NCBI RefSeq assembly: GCF_013391415.1
Contig: NZ_JACAXB010000008.1
Span: forward strand, 1 to 64,000
DNA length: 64,000 nt
Origin: Aquitalea sp. LB_tupeE
Lineage (GTDB): Bacteria > Pseudomonadota > Gammaproteobacteria > Burkholderiales > Chromobacteriaceae
Direction: 5' to 3'
Of the stretch, positions 41,804 through 52,693 are shown in pieces. Made by a program: the position numbers and the translations under genes. Numbering within the stretch: position 1 is the first letter of the stretch; each line of letters opens with the position of its first letter. The notes under the pieces were generated by a model. The model made no database searches, was not told the DNA's origin, and saw only the letters and a list, made by a program, of their open reading frames with translations.

Positions 41804-41950
41804 TTCAGCAACTGAAACCGTGCAGGCCTTGCCCTAGATTGCCTCCCAGGACACCACGCTGCAGCCCTTTTACCACAAGGCCATAGCCGTTTGGCATTAG
41901 ATGCACTGCAACATGACAAGCAGCCAACACCACAAGAAATGGAGGACGAC

Positions 41951-42862
41951 ATGAAGCTTGCCCTGGACCCGTACATGCACCGGCACCTCAGCCTGCCGGA
42001 ACTGTGCCGCAAGACGGCCGAACTGGGTTACCGCCACATCGAACTATCCCCGCGCGCCGACCTGCTGCAATGGTGGGCCATGCCACGTGCCAATAGTGAA
42101 CGGCTGGCCGGTTTCAAGCAGGCCATGCGCGAACACGGTGTCAGCCTGGCCACGCTACAACCGATGTACCGCTGGGCCAGCCCGTTTGAAGATGAACGCC
42201 AGGCGGCGATGAAATACTGGAAGAAAGCCATCGAAATTGCCGTGGAGCTGGAATGCGACACCCTGATTTCCGAATTTGGCCGTGGTGCAGCGCCAGAACG
42301 CTCGGCAGGACTGGGCGCCGGCATCAATACGCCAGAGCAATGCGAAGCTGCATTCTGGCGTTCCATGGAAGAACTGGTGCCGATTATCGAGCGCGAAGGC
42401 CTGCAACTGTCCATCGAGCCGCATCCGGAAGACTGGATCGAAACTTTCCAGCCCGCTCTGGACATTGTGCAGGTGATTGGCTCACCCAATGTGAAGCTGT
42501 CCTATATCGCGCCGCACACTTTCTATTACGGCGACGACATGGGCGCCATGCTGCGCGCAGCCGCGCCGGTACTGGCCCATGTACGTGTGGCCGACACCTT
42601 CAACCACAAGGCCTCATCCGGCCTGCGCTATATCGTCAATCCACCCGGCGCCAATGTACGCGTGCATCAGCATCTGGATATCGGCCAGGGCGAAATCGAC
42701 TGGGATGTGTTTTTTGCCACCCTGGCTGACATCGGTTTTGACGGTGTGCTGTCCTCCTGCGTATTTGCCTGGGAGGAACGCGCCGACGCATCGTCGCGCT
42801 TCATGCTGAGCGAAATGCAGCGCTACCTGGATAAGCACTACCGCAACTGGCAATCGCAGTAA
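41951..42862 (+). CDS. iolH: IolH-like TIM-barrel protein
   Basis: A 303-residue sugar-phosphate isomerase/epimerase-type TIM barrel. It resembles Bacillus subtilis IolH in its N-terminus (LALDPYMHRHLSLPEL) and in the nearly invariant segments ADTFNHKASSGLRYIVNPPG and VHQHLDIGQGEIDWD. The reaction of IolH is not firmly known, so only a role in inositol metabolism is claimed. The ATG at 41951 has GGAGGA upstream. It is the first gene of iolH-iolI-iolG, downstream of the LacI-type operator. Confidence 0.9.
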   Translation: MKLALDPYMHRHLSLPELCRKTAELGYRHIELSPRADLLQWWAMPRANSERLAGFKQAMREHGVSLATLQPMYRWASPFEDERQAAMKYWKKAIEIAVELECDTLISEFGRGAAPERSAGLGAGINTPEQCEAAFWRSMEELVPIIEREGLQLSIEPHPEDWIETFQPALDIVQVIGSPNVKLSYIAPHTFYYGDDMGAMLRAAAPVLAHVRVADTFNHKASSGLRYIVNPPGANVRVHQHLDIGQGEIDWDVFFATLADIGFDGVLSSCVFAWEERADASSRFMLSEMQRYLDKHYRNWQSQ

Positions 42863-42888
42863 GCCCCCTCACCCGCAGAAAGCCCACC

Positions 42889-44758
<1,870 letters not shown>

Positions 44759-44797
44759 TTTTCCTCGCGTTTTCTGCAGCACACTTCCTCGGACTTG

Positions 44798-44830
44798 CCA
44801 CAGCTGCCTCATGGCTGCTGTGGTTTTTTT
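44798..44830 (+). terminator. Terminator of iolH-iolI-iolG
   Basis: Stem CCACAGC/GCTGTGG with further inner pairing, followed by T7, 39 nt after the iolG stop. Confidence 0.85.
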
Positions 44831-44843
44831 ATCGCACACCACA

Positions 44844-44897
44844 GAAAATAAAATTTCCAAATAAATATTTTTCAGAAATTATTTTCTAACATATACT
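44844..44897 (+). promoter_or_regulatory. Paired operator and promoter of the second iolG unit
   Basis: GAAAATAAAATTTC (44844-44857) and GAAATTATTTTC (44875-44886) have centres 30 bp apart. The second site lies between a -35-like TTTTCA (44869-44874) and a -10 TATACT (44892-44897) spaced by 17 nt. A repressor bound there would block polymerase directly. Confidence 0.65.
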
Positions 44898-44957
44898 GCT
44901 CAGCAAGCAAGCCAATCAACTGCACGGTTGGCCAACAACACGCATGAGGAGACAGCA

Positions 44958-45944
44958 ATGACCGCAGTAGCCCTGTTCGGAGCCGGCCGTATCGGCAAGA
45001 TCCACGCCGCCAACCTGGCTGCCCAGCCCGGCGCACGCCTGAAGTATGTCGTCGATACCCACCAGCCTTCTGCACAGGAACTGGCGGCACAATATGATGC
45101 CAGCGTGGCCGACATCGACAGCGCACTGGCCGACCCGGAAGTGGGCGCAGTGGTGATTGCCTCCAGTACCGATACCCATGCCGACCTCATCCTGCGTGCC
45201 GCTGCGCGCGGCAAGGCCATCTTCTGCGAAAAGCCGGTGGACCTGACACTGGAGCGTGCCCGTCAATGCGCCGCAGCGGTGAAAGAAGCCGGCGTAGCCT
45301 GCCTGATCGGCTTCCAGCGCCGCTACGACCCAACTTTTGCCGCCGTGAAAGCGCGCATCGAAGCCGGTGAAATCGGCCAGCCAGAAGTGCTGGTAGTCAC
45401 CAGCCGCGACCCGGGTGCCCCACCGGTGGACTACATCAAGCGCTCCGGCGGCATTTTCAAGGACATGCTGATTCACGACTTCGACATCTGCCGCTGGATT
45501 CTGGCTGACGAAGCCGTCAGTGTGCAGGCCACCGCCAGCGTGCTGACCGACCCGGCCATTGGCGAGGCAGGGGACGCCGACACCACCGCCGTCACCATCC
45601 GCACCCGTTCCGGCCGCCTGTGCCAGATCAACACCAGCCGCCGTGCCGCCTATGGCTACGACCAGCGTTTTGAAGTGCTGGGCAGCCTGGGCATGTTGCA
45701 GGCCGGTAATCACCGCCCTACCGAAGTCACTGCCTATGGCGGCCAGCAGGTCAGTACCGACCTGCCGGAACACTTCTTCCTGGAGCGTTACCGCGCCGCC
45801 TATGCACTGGAAATGGCCCACTTCTTTGATGTGGTGCAGCGCGGCCTTGCCCCGCGCACCACGGTGGAAGACGGCGTCAAGGCGCTGGAACTGGCCGATG
45901 CCGCCACCCGCTCCTGGCAGGAAAACCGCCTGATCCAGCTGTAA
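44958..45944 (+). CDS. iolG: Inositol 2-dehydrogenase-like protein, copy 2
   Basis: A 328-residue Gfo/Idh/MocA dehydrogenase of the rhizobial inositol-dehydrogenase type. The NAD motif is LFGAGRIGKIHAAN, the catalytic Lys is in FCEKPVDL, and DMLIHDFDICRWIL carries the Asp/His pair. It is clearly distinct from copy 1 but of the same family. The start at 44958 has GAGGAGAC upstream and removes ten residues of the open frame. It forms a two-gene unit with the next dehydrogenase, under the RpiR-type paired operator and separate from the LacI-controlled unit. Confidence 0.88.
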   Translation: MTAVALFGAGRIGKIHAANLAAQPGARLKYVVDTHQPSAQELAAQYDASVADIDSALADPEVGAVVIASSTDTHADLILRAAARGKAIFCEKPVDLTLERARQCAAAVKEAGVACLIGFQRRYDPTFAAVKARIEAGEIGQPEVLVVTSRDPGAPPVDYIKRSGGIFKDMLIHDFDICRWILADEAVSVQATASVLTDPAIGEAGDADTTAVTIRTRSGRLCQINTSRRAAYGYDQRFEVLGSLGMLQAGNHRPTEVTAYGGQQVSTDLPEHFFLERYRAAYALEMAHFFDVVQRGLAPRTTVEDGVKALELADAATRSWQENRLIQL

Positions 45945-46003
45945 GCCTTCCCTTCCTCTATCACATGCCCGCCGCCCAAACTGCCGGCGGGCAGGGAGAT
46001 GTC

Positions 46004-47032
46004 ATGTCTGAACTTAATATCGGTATTGTCGGCCTGGGTCGGCTTGGTCGTCGTCATGCGCTCAATCTGCGCCACCGCATTCGTGGTGCCCGGCTGGTGG
46101 CTGCATGCTCACCGCTGGATGAAGAACTGGGCTGGGCTGCAGAAAATCTGCCCGGCGTACACCGCCACCACACACTGGAGGCCATGCTGGCCGAGCCTGA
46201 TGTACATGCGGTATTTCTGGTCACCCCCACCGCACTGCATGCCGAGCAGATCATCGCCTGCCTGCGCGCTGGCAAGCATGTGTTTTGCGAAAAACCGCTG
46301 GCCTTGAATGTGGAAGATTGTCAGAAGGTGGAAGCCGTGGCGGCGGATTGCCCGCAGCTCAAGGCCATGGTGGGTTTTGTGCGCCGCTTTGATGCCAGCT
46401 ATCAGGATGCGGCGGACAAGCTGCAACAGGGACTGGTGGGCCAGGCCTATCTACTGCGCTCACAAACCTGCGATCTGAACGATGAAAACGGCTTTTTTGT
46501 GAAGTTTGCCCCCAGCAGCGGCGGCATTTTCATGGATTGCAGCATTCACGATATCGACCTGGCGCGCTGGCTGCTGGGTTCGCCCAAACCGGTCCGTGTC
46601 TGGGCCACCGGCACCAATGCCTTGCACCCGGCACTGGCCGATTGTGGCGATGTGGACAATGGCGTGGCCATGCTGGAATTTGCCGATGGCAAGCTGGCCT
46701 GCTTCTATGCCTCGCGCACCCAGGCGCATGGCCATGAAACCCTGACCGAAATCTTTGCCACCGCCGGACGGCTGACCGTGGGCGCCAATCCGCGCGCTAA
46801 CCGGGTGGACATCAGCGATGTCCACGGCGTGCGCAATGAATGCGTGCAGGATTTCTACCAGCGTTTTGCCGAGGCCTTTGTCAGCGAAGCCCAGCATTTT
46901 GTCGATGCCGTGCTGTACGACCAACCGCTGGCGCTGAGTCTCACCGATGCCACCGAAGCCACCCGCATTGGCCTTGCCATCACCCAGGCCTTGCGCAGCA
47001 AACAGGTGGTGGAGCTGTGTCGAGTGACATAA
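46004..47032 (+). CDS. Gfo/Idh/MocA dehydrogenase, probably acting on an inositol isomer (copy 3)
   Basis: 342 residues. Seen are the NAD motif VGLGRLGRRHALN, the catalytic Lys in FCEKPLALN, and DCSIHDIDLARWLLG. It resembles the inositol dehydrogenases. Substrate preference (myo-, scyllo- or chiro-inositol) cannot be read from the sequence. A scyllo-inositol dehydrogenase role (IolX/IolW-like) is a reasonable alternative. The ATG at 46004 has GGGAG upstream, 59 nt after copy 2. It is the last gene of the island. No clear terminator follows in the 133 bp before the next gene. Confidence 0.8.
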   Translation: MSELNIGIVGLGRLGRRHALNLRHRIRGARLVAACSPLDEELGWAAENLPGVHRHHTLEAMLAEPDVHAVFLVTPTALHAEQIIACLRAGKHVFCEKPLALNVEDCQKVEAVAADCPQLKAMVGFVRRFDASYQDAADKLQQGLVGQAYLLRSQTCDLNDENGFFVKFAPSSGGIFMDCSIHDIDLARWLLGSPKPVRVWATGTNALHPALADCGDVDNGVAMLEFADGKLACFYASRTQAHGHETLTEIFATAGRLTVGANPRANRVDISDVHGVRNECVQDFYQRFAEAFVSEAQHFVDAVLYDQPLALSLTDATEATRIGLAITQALRSKQVVELCRVT

Positions 47033-47165
47033 CGTCTGCCCGCGTGCAGCTGGCAAGTGGTTTCACCCTGTCCGTCCAAGCGCCACACGTGAAAACCTTG
47101 TTGCCAGCAACACAATAAACGATCAAGCTCGCTCCCTATCCTAACCACCGATTGCGGGAGCGATC

Positions 47166-48383
47166 TTGGAAATTCTCCCCGGCCTCGCGCTGGATCCAAG
47201 CACACTGATCTTTTCCATCGGTGCCCTGGCACTGATGTTGTCGACTATTTCCTGGAGCATGGCACTGGCCAACCAGCGCCAGTCGCTGGGGCTGGGTGCC
47301 TGGGCCAGCGGCACGGCCAGTGTCGGCATTGCCTTTGTACTGTTTTTCCTGCGCGGCCATGTCAGCTGGTTTCTGAGCTTTCTGGTGGCAAACAGCCTGG
47401 TCTTGTTCGGATCGTTCTGCAGCCTGCTGGCACATGCCCGCTTGCACGGCTTTCGCCCGCCATGGCGGCTGGGACTGAGCAGCAATCTGTTCGGCATGAG
47501 TGGCATCCTGCTGGTGTACTACCTGAATCAGCCGCGCCACATCGCTGTATTTACCCTCAGCCTGGCATTGGCCGCGCAATTAACCATCGCTGCCACCCAG
47601 ACCCTGCGTCATGCCCATCGTCCGCGTGCCACTGCAGTATGGCTGGCCTGCGCCATGCTGCTGACACTTGCCAGCGCCTATGGCCTGCGTGCCTTGGTCA
47701 GCCTGACTGCACAAGCCGACAGCGTGGCCCTGCAGGCTCATGCCATGCCGCAGATCGGGGCATTACTGACCGGTGCGGTAGGGCTGGTGGGGGCCTCGAT
47801 TGCCTTTTTTGCCATGGTGCATGACCGCCAGCAGCGGGAAACGCTGGAGCAAACGCGCCGCGATGGCATTACCGGCCTGTATACCCGGGCTGCCTTCCTG
47901 CAACTGGCGCAGCAACTCATCGCACAGGAAAATGGCACAGCCTACGCGGTCATCATGCTCGATCTGGACCACTTCAAGCAGGTCAATGACCGCTTCGGAC
48001 ATGCCAATGGCGATATGGCGCTGAGCCAGGTGGGACGGATCATGGCCAGTGTGTCGCGACCTGCCGATATTGCTGCGCGTTATGGTGGGGAGGAATTCTG
48101 CGTATTGCTGCCACAGACCGATGCCGGTGGAGCAGCGCAGATGGCAGAAGCCCTCCGCCGCCAAATGGCCAGCAAACCCGTACAGCTACGCCAGGGCCAG
48201 CAGTTGCAGCTGACCCTGTCTGCCGGCCATGCGGTGTGGCAAAGGGGTGAAACTCTGGAGCATGTCATCGAACGTGCCGACCAGGCCCTCTACCGAGCCA
48301 AGGCAGCAGGCCGTAACCAGGTGTGTGCGGCAGCGCTGCCGGAACAGGCGCAACAAGCACAATACGCTCCGCCCACAGCCTGA
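47166..48383 (+). CDS. Membrane-bound diguanylate cyclase (GGDEF)
   Basis: 405 residues. Six or seven hydrophobic segments fill residues about 1-215. A GGDEF domain follows (about 235-395), with DGITGLYTRAAF at its entry and the active-site motif RYGGEEF. The inhibitory I-site RxxD is present as RPAD, five residues before GGEEF, so product inhibition by c-di-GMP is likely. There is no EAL domain. The start is the TTG at 47166, well placed after GGGAGCGATC. No ATG lies near the N-terminus of the membrane region. It is probably unrelated to the inositol genes upstream. Confidence 0.9.
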   Translation: MEILPGLALDPSTLIFSIGALALMLSTISWSMALANQRQSLGLGAWASGTASVGIAFVLFFLRGHVSWFLSFLVANSLVLFGSFCSLLAHARLHGFRPPWRLGLSSNLFGMSGILLVYYLNQPRHIAVFTLSLALAAQLTIAATQTLRHAHRPRATAVWLACAMLLTLASAYGLRALVSLTAQADSVALQAHAMPQIGALLTGAVGLVGASIAFFAMVHDRQQRETLEQTRRDGITGLYTRAAFLQLAQQLIAQENGTAYAVIMLDLDHFKQVNDRFGHANGDMALSQVGRIMASVSRPADIAARYGGEEFCVLLPQTDAGGAAQMAEALRRQMASKPVQLRQGQQLQLTLSAGHAVWQRGETLEHVIERADQALYRAKAAGRNQVCAAALPEQAQQAQYAPPTA

Positions 48384-48399
48384 TCAGGCCAGCCTGCAA

Positions 48400-49911
48400 T
48401 CAGGGCCGCATGCTGCCCTGCTCCACCAGCCGCCCATGCCAGGACAATGCCTCTCCCAGCAGATGCGGCGTGTGCTTGCCCTTGCTGGCGTGGCAGGCGC
48501 GGTCGAAGTAATCCTGCAGCAGCGGGCGATAATCCGGATGCGCACAGTTGGCAATCACACTGCGCGCACGCTGCTTGGGCGACAAGCCGCGCAAGTCGGC
48601 CAGTCCCTGTTCGGTGACGATGATGCAGACGTCGTGCTCGGTGTGATCGACATGGCTGACCATGGGCACGATGCAGGAAATCGCGCCGTTTTTGGCGGTG
48701 CTGGGAGTAACAAAGCAGGACAAAAAGCCGTTACGGGCAAAGTCGCCAGACCCGCCAATGCCATTGATGATGGAGGTGCCTGCCACATGAGTGGAGTTGA
48801 CGTTGCCGTACATGTCCGCCTCCACCATGCCATTGATGCCGATGCAGCCCAGACGGCGCACAAGCTCGGCATGGTTGGAGATTTCCTGCGGCCGCAACAC
48901 GATGCGCTCGCGGTAGTGGTCGATATTGCGGGCGAACTCCTGCACGCCTTCCGGGCTGAGCGACAAGGCGGTAGCCGAGGCCATGCGGATGGTGTCGGTG
49001 CGGATCAGATCCAGCATGCCGTCCTGAATCACCTCGGTAAACGCTGTCAGATTGGTAAAGCCGCCATCACGCAAGCCACCCAGCACCGCATTGGCGATAT
49101 TGCCCACGCCGGATTGCAGCGGCAGCAGGTTTTCCGGCAAACGGCCCATCCTGATTTCATGCTGGAGGAATTCCACCAGATGCCCGGCAATGCGCTGGCT
49201 GGTTTCATCCGGCGGCGTGAAACGCCCCAGCCGATCCGGTGCATGGGTTTGCACCACCGCCACCACCTTGGCCGGGTCTACGCGCAAATAGGGCTCGCCG
49301 ATGCGGTCGCCCGCCTGGGTCAGCGGAATCGGCTGGCGATTGGGCGGCAAGGCGGTGCCGTAGTAGATGTCATGCATGCCATCCAGCCCCAAGGGCTGGG
49401 TGCTGTTGACTTCCAGAATCACCTTGTCGGCCAGATCCAGCCAAGTCTTGTTATTGCCGATGGAGGTGGACGGAATCAGCCGGCCATCAGGCAAAATGCC
49501 CGCCACTTCCACCACCGCCAGGTCGATCTTGCCCAGAAAGCCAAACCAGGTGTACTGCGCCACCTGCCCCAGGTGCACGTCCATGTAGTCGATCTCGCCA
49601 CGGTTGATGCGCGCACGCAGCTCCGGGTCGGACTGGTAGGGCAGGCGAAAATCAATGCCGCCCGCCTTGGCCAGTGCGCCATCCAGCTCCGGTGCGGTGG
49701 ACGCACCGGTGAGCACACGCAAGGCAAATTTCTCGCCTCGTTCCTGCGCTGCCTCCATGCGGCCAGCCAGCGCCAGTGGCACTGCCTTGGGGTAGCCGGA
49801 GCCAGTAAACCCGCTCATGCCCACGGTCATACCCGGCTGGATGTGTGCGGCGGCCTCTTCAGCCGACATGATTTTCCCTGCCAGACCGGCATGGTGAATA
49901 CGTTGTTCCAC
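48400..49911 (-). CDS. Acetyl-CoA hydrolase/transferase (succinyl-CoA:acetate CoA-transferase type)
   Basis: 503 residues of the acetyl-CoA hydrolase/transferase family (AarC/ScpC/Cat1). It probably exchanges CoA between succinyl-CoA and acetate in the cytoplasm. The N-terminal half has GMTVGMSGFTGSGYPKAVPLAL. The C-terminal half has the family motif GIGGSGDFARNGFLS and IVTEQGLADLRGLSPKQRA. The catalytic Glu is expected in the FTEVIQDG segment. The start is best placed at the GTG at 49911 (VEQRIHHAGLAGK), which has AGGGA upstream. The open frame to 50004 adds residues unlike the family. It converges with the diguanylate cyclase gene, 16 bp apart. Confidence 0.87.
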   Translation of the reverse strand: MEQRIHHAGLAGKIMSAEEAAAHIQPGMTVGMSGFTGSGYPKAVPLALAGRMEAAQERGEKFALRVLTGASTAPELDGALAKAGGIDFRLPYQSDPELRARINRGEIDYMDVHLGQVAQYTWFGFLGKIDLAVVEVAGILPDGRLIPSTSIGNNKTWLDLADKVILEVNSTQPLGLDGMHDIYYGTALPPNRQPIPLTQAGDRIGEPYLRVDPAKVVAVVQTHAPDRLGRFTPPDETSQRIAGHLVEFLQHEIRMGRLPENLLPLQSGVGNIANAVLGGLRDGGFTNLTAFTEVIQDGMLDLIRTDTIRMASATALSLSPEGVQEFARNIDHYRERIVLRPQEISNHAELVRRLGCIGINGMVEADMYGNVNSTHVAGTSIINGIGGSGDFARNGFLSCFVTPSTAKNGAISCIVPMVSHVDHTEHDVCIIVTEQGLADLRGLSPKQRARSVIANCAHPDYRPLLQDYFDRACHASKGKHTPHLLGEALSWHGRLVEQGSMRP

Positions 49912-50400
49912 TTGTTGTTCCCTTGCAATTTCCGGCCTGTTGCGGCCTGGTGTTTTATCGAGCGTCGTGCCGTTCTGAAGTGTCGGCTTATTGTTGGCTG
50001 CCAACTTTGTCTTACGTTCACGTCAGCTAGCCAAGCCTGCTACTTAAGCAGCTTCAACCGGATTGCGGAGAACTAATCAGGCAAAACATGACCTGAATCA
50101 AAACTTGTTTGACCAAAGCTGATATAGGGTAGCCCTTGATTTTTTGCCTGACAAAAATGACATTTACATTTATTTTTATAAATTTTAATTTATTTGTCAT
50201 AAACATACATCCCCACACTGCCATCGTGCCAAGCCGGAAAAAACCGGCATCGCACCACTCACATCCCCTGTTTGTTCTGTATCAAATTTGCATCAAATAG
50301 CTATATTTGACTGCCCGCGCAAAAAATTCGACCGCAAGGACTGGATTTGGGGATTAAACATTGTTAGCTTCTATGGGTTTTGGTAATTCAACCAAATGCC
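49912..50400. other. AT-rich intergenic region, no gene seen
   Basis: 489 bp between the CoA-transferase (leftward) and the TetR gene (rightward). It is visibly AT-rich at 50140-50220 compared with its neighbours. It must hold the divergent promoters of both genes. I see no convincing ORF, tRNA, hairpin terminator or clear palindromic TetR operator in it. Confidence 0.6.
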
Positions 50401-51021
50401 ATGTCATCACCCCCAGCATCCAGACAGACCAATCCGCCAGAGACGGACAAGGACCGGCGCACCCTGCTGATTGAAGCCGCCTTGGAAGTCCTTCTTCATG
50501 ACGGAATCATGGGGTTTAGCCAAAGCAAGGTGGCACGCCAGGCCGGCCTGCGGCAAAGCCATCTGACTTATTACTTTCCCACGCGCAACGATTTGTTAAC
50601 CGTAGTGGTGGAACACGGCTGTCAATTAGTGATCAATGCTCAGGACTGCAGCGAACCTGCGGCCTTGGGCAGCCTGGAAGATTTCCGGCTGCGGATGTGC
50701 AACAACGTATGTGACACCCGCATTGCCCGCCTGATGGTGGCGGTTACCGTGGCAGCAGAAACCGACCCGCGGCTCAAACAGTGGATCAGCGATTTTGACC
50801 GCCGCATGTTGGACAACAAGAAAGAAGCATTCCAGCAATACGGCATCAGCTGCAGTACCAGTGAACTGGCGCTGTTCCACAGCACGATTGCCGGCATCGC
50901 ACTACGCAATCTGAACAGCAGCACTCCGGAAGATCACGCCGAAGCCCGGCACCGGTTTTTGCTGGCATTCGACCGGCTGATTCTTGCGTCGCATCCGACA
51001 CAAAGATCAGAAAAACCTTAG
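50401..51021 (+). CDS. TetR-family transcriptional regulator
   Basis: 206 residues. The N-terminal TetR helix-turn-helix (about 20-65) contains EAALEVLLHDGIMGFSQSKVARQAGLRQSHLTYYFP-type signature residues, with the recognition end LTYYFPTRNDLL. The remainder is a variable helical ligand domain. It lies 80 bp upstream of a complete RND efflux operon on the same strand and is its likely local repressor. The start is uncertain: the ATG at 50401 is in good register with the domain but has no Shine-Dalgarno, and a TTG at 50380 is the alternative. Confidence 0.87.
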   Translation: MSSPPASRQTNPPETDKDRRTLLIEAALEVLLHDGIMGFSQSKVARQAGLRQSHLTYYFPTRNDLLTVVVEHGCQLVINAQDCSEPAALGSLEDFRLRMCNNVCDTRIARLMVAVTVAAETDPRLKQWISDFDRRMLDNKKEAFQQYGISCSTSELALFHSTIAGIALRNLNSSTPEDHAEARHRFLLAFDRLILASHPTQRSEKP

Positions 51022-51101
51022 GAATCAACTCGCCCACAAGGCAGGACAATGCCCACACCCTTTCCTGGGGACCTGGCATGAAATGTAACAGGAGCATCAT
51101 G

Positions 51102-52643
51102 ATGCATCCCACCCCCTCTCCCGGCCGACAAGCACATGGCCGGACACTGATTGCGCAACGCGCTTTGCTGCCCCTGCTGCTGGGTCTTGGCCTGACCGGC
51201 TGCACGCTGACTCCGCCCACGCGGGCACCGCAGATGGTTGATGGCCAGATGCAAAACTACGGCAGCAAGCTGGCAGATCAACAAACCGCAGCCAGCCCCA
51301 CCGGCATTGGTAACAGCGGCATTTCCCAGCACCTGGCTTATGGACAGCAGCTTCCCGCCGAATGGTGGCAGCTGTTCCGCTCTCCGGCGCTGGACAAACT
51401 GGTGCGCGAAGCCTTGCAGAACAACCCCAGCCTGACTGCTGCGCGCGCAGCGTTGAAGCAGGCCGAGGAAAACTACAATGCCACTTCCGGTTCGCTGCAG
51501 TATCCCTCGGTCAGTGGCCAGTTAGGTGCCAGTCGGCAACACCAGCTGTTATCGGGCAGTACGCCTGACAGCTATAACGTGTTGAGTGCCGGGCTGAACG
51601 TGTCCTACTCCCTGGACCTGTTCGGTGCCAACCGCCAACAATTACTGGGACTGATGGCAGCTACCGACTATCAGCGCTACCAGCTGGAAGCCACTTACCA
51701 GACCCTGATCTACAACGTCGTGACCACTGCCATCCAGGAAGCGTCACAACGCGCCCAGTTGCAAGCGACGCAAGACATGCTCGCTGCCAGCGAACAACAA
51801 CTGCGCATTGTGGAAAAACAGGCCGCACTGGGCGGCGTGGCCCGCAGCAGCGTGCTGTCGCAAGCCACCCTGGTGGCACAAACCCGTGCGCAGCTCTCGC
51901 CGCTGGAAAAAGCACTGGACCTCACCCGCCATCAGCTGGCGGTTTATATCGGCAAGTTCCCGTCAGAACAGGGCCTGCCGGAATTCACCCTGGACAGTCT
52001 GCAACTGCCAGCCGAATTGCCTGTTTCCCTGCCGTCCGAACTGGTACGCCAGCGCCCGGATATCCGCGCCAGCGAGGCCTTGCTGCAACAGGCAGGTGCT
52101 GCGGTTGGCGTAGCCACTGCCAATCAGTATCCGCAAATCAACCTGACCGGCAGCTTTACCCGCGAGCGCTTGTTTATTGGCCCGGCCACCACCGGACTGA
52201 GCCTGTGGAGCATCGGTGCCGGTGTTACCCAGTCCCTGTTTGACGGTGGTTCCTTGCGCGCCAAAAAGCGTGCGGCAGAGGCAGCATTCGAACAAGCCCA
52301 GGCCCAGTACCGCGATACCGTACTCAAAGGCTTCCAGAACGTAGCCGACAGCCTGCGTGCGGTCAGCGCCGATGCGAGCACTCTGCAAGCCCAAACCGAA
52401 GCAGAAGCCCGGGCACGCGAAACCTTGCAGCTGACGGAAAAACGCTTCCGGCTGGGTGCCGTCAGCCAATTGGCGCTGCTGGACGCCCAGCGCAGCTGGC
52501 AACAGGCGCGCATCAGCCTGATCAGCGCCAGTGCCAGCCGTCATGCCGATTCCGCTGCGCTATTCCTGGCACTCGGAGGAGGCTGGTGGAACCGCAACGG
52601 CAACGATGCCAATGCAGAGCAGTCCGCTCAGGCTCGTCCCTGA
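51102..52643 (+). CDS. Outer-membrane efflux lipoprotein (RND OprM/NodT type)
   Basis: 513 residues. A long N-terminal signal peptide ends in LGLTGC with the lipidated Cys at about residue 34. Two outer-membrane-efflux repeats follow, with PAEWWQLFRSPALDKLVREAL at the start of the first and the conserved LVRQRPDIRASEALLQQAGA. It forms the TolC-like exit duct. The ATG at 51102 is preferred (AGGAG 7 nt upstream). An ATG directly before it at 51099 is equally possible. It is unusual in being first in its operon, ahead of the adaptor and pump. Confidence 0.92.
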   Translation: MHPTPSPGRQAHGRTLIAQRALLPLLLGLGLTGCTLTPPTRAPQMVDGQMQNYGSKLADQQTAASPTGIGNSGISQHLAYGQQLPAEWWQLFRSPALDKLVREALQNNPSLTAARAALKQAEENYNATSGSLQYPSVSGQLGASRQHQLLSGSTPDSYNVLSAGLNVSYSLDLFGANRQQLLGLMAATDYQRYQLEATYQTLIYNVVTTAIQEASQRAQLQATQDMLAASEQQLRIVEKQAALGGVARSSVLSQATLVAQTRAQLSPLEKALDLTRHQLAVYIGKFPSEQGLPEFTLDSLQLPAELPVSLPSELVRQRPDIRASEALLQQAGAAVGVATANQYPQINLTGSFTRERLFIGPATTGLSLWSIGAGVTQSLFDGGSLRAKKRAAEAAFEQAQAQYRDTVLKGFQNVADSLRAVSADASTLQAQTEAEARARETLQLTEKRFRLGAVSQLALLDAQRSWQQARISLISASASRHADSAALFLALGGGWWNRNGNDANAEQSAQARP

Positions 52644-52693
52644 ACCCGGCACACAAACAACACGCAATCTAGAGAGATAAAAAGGAAAGCAAT

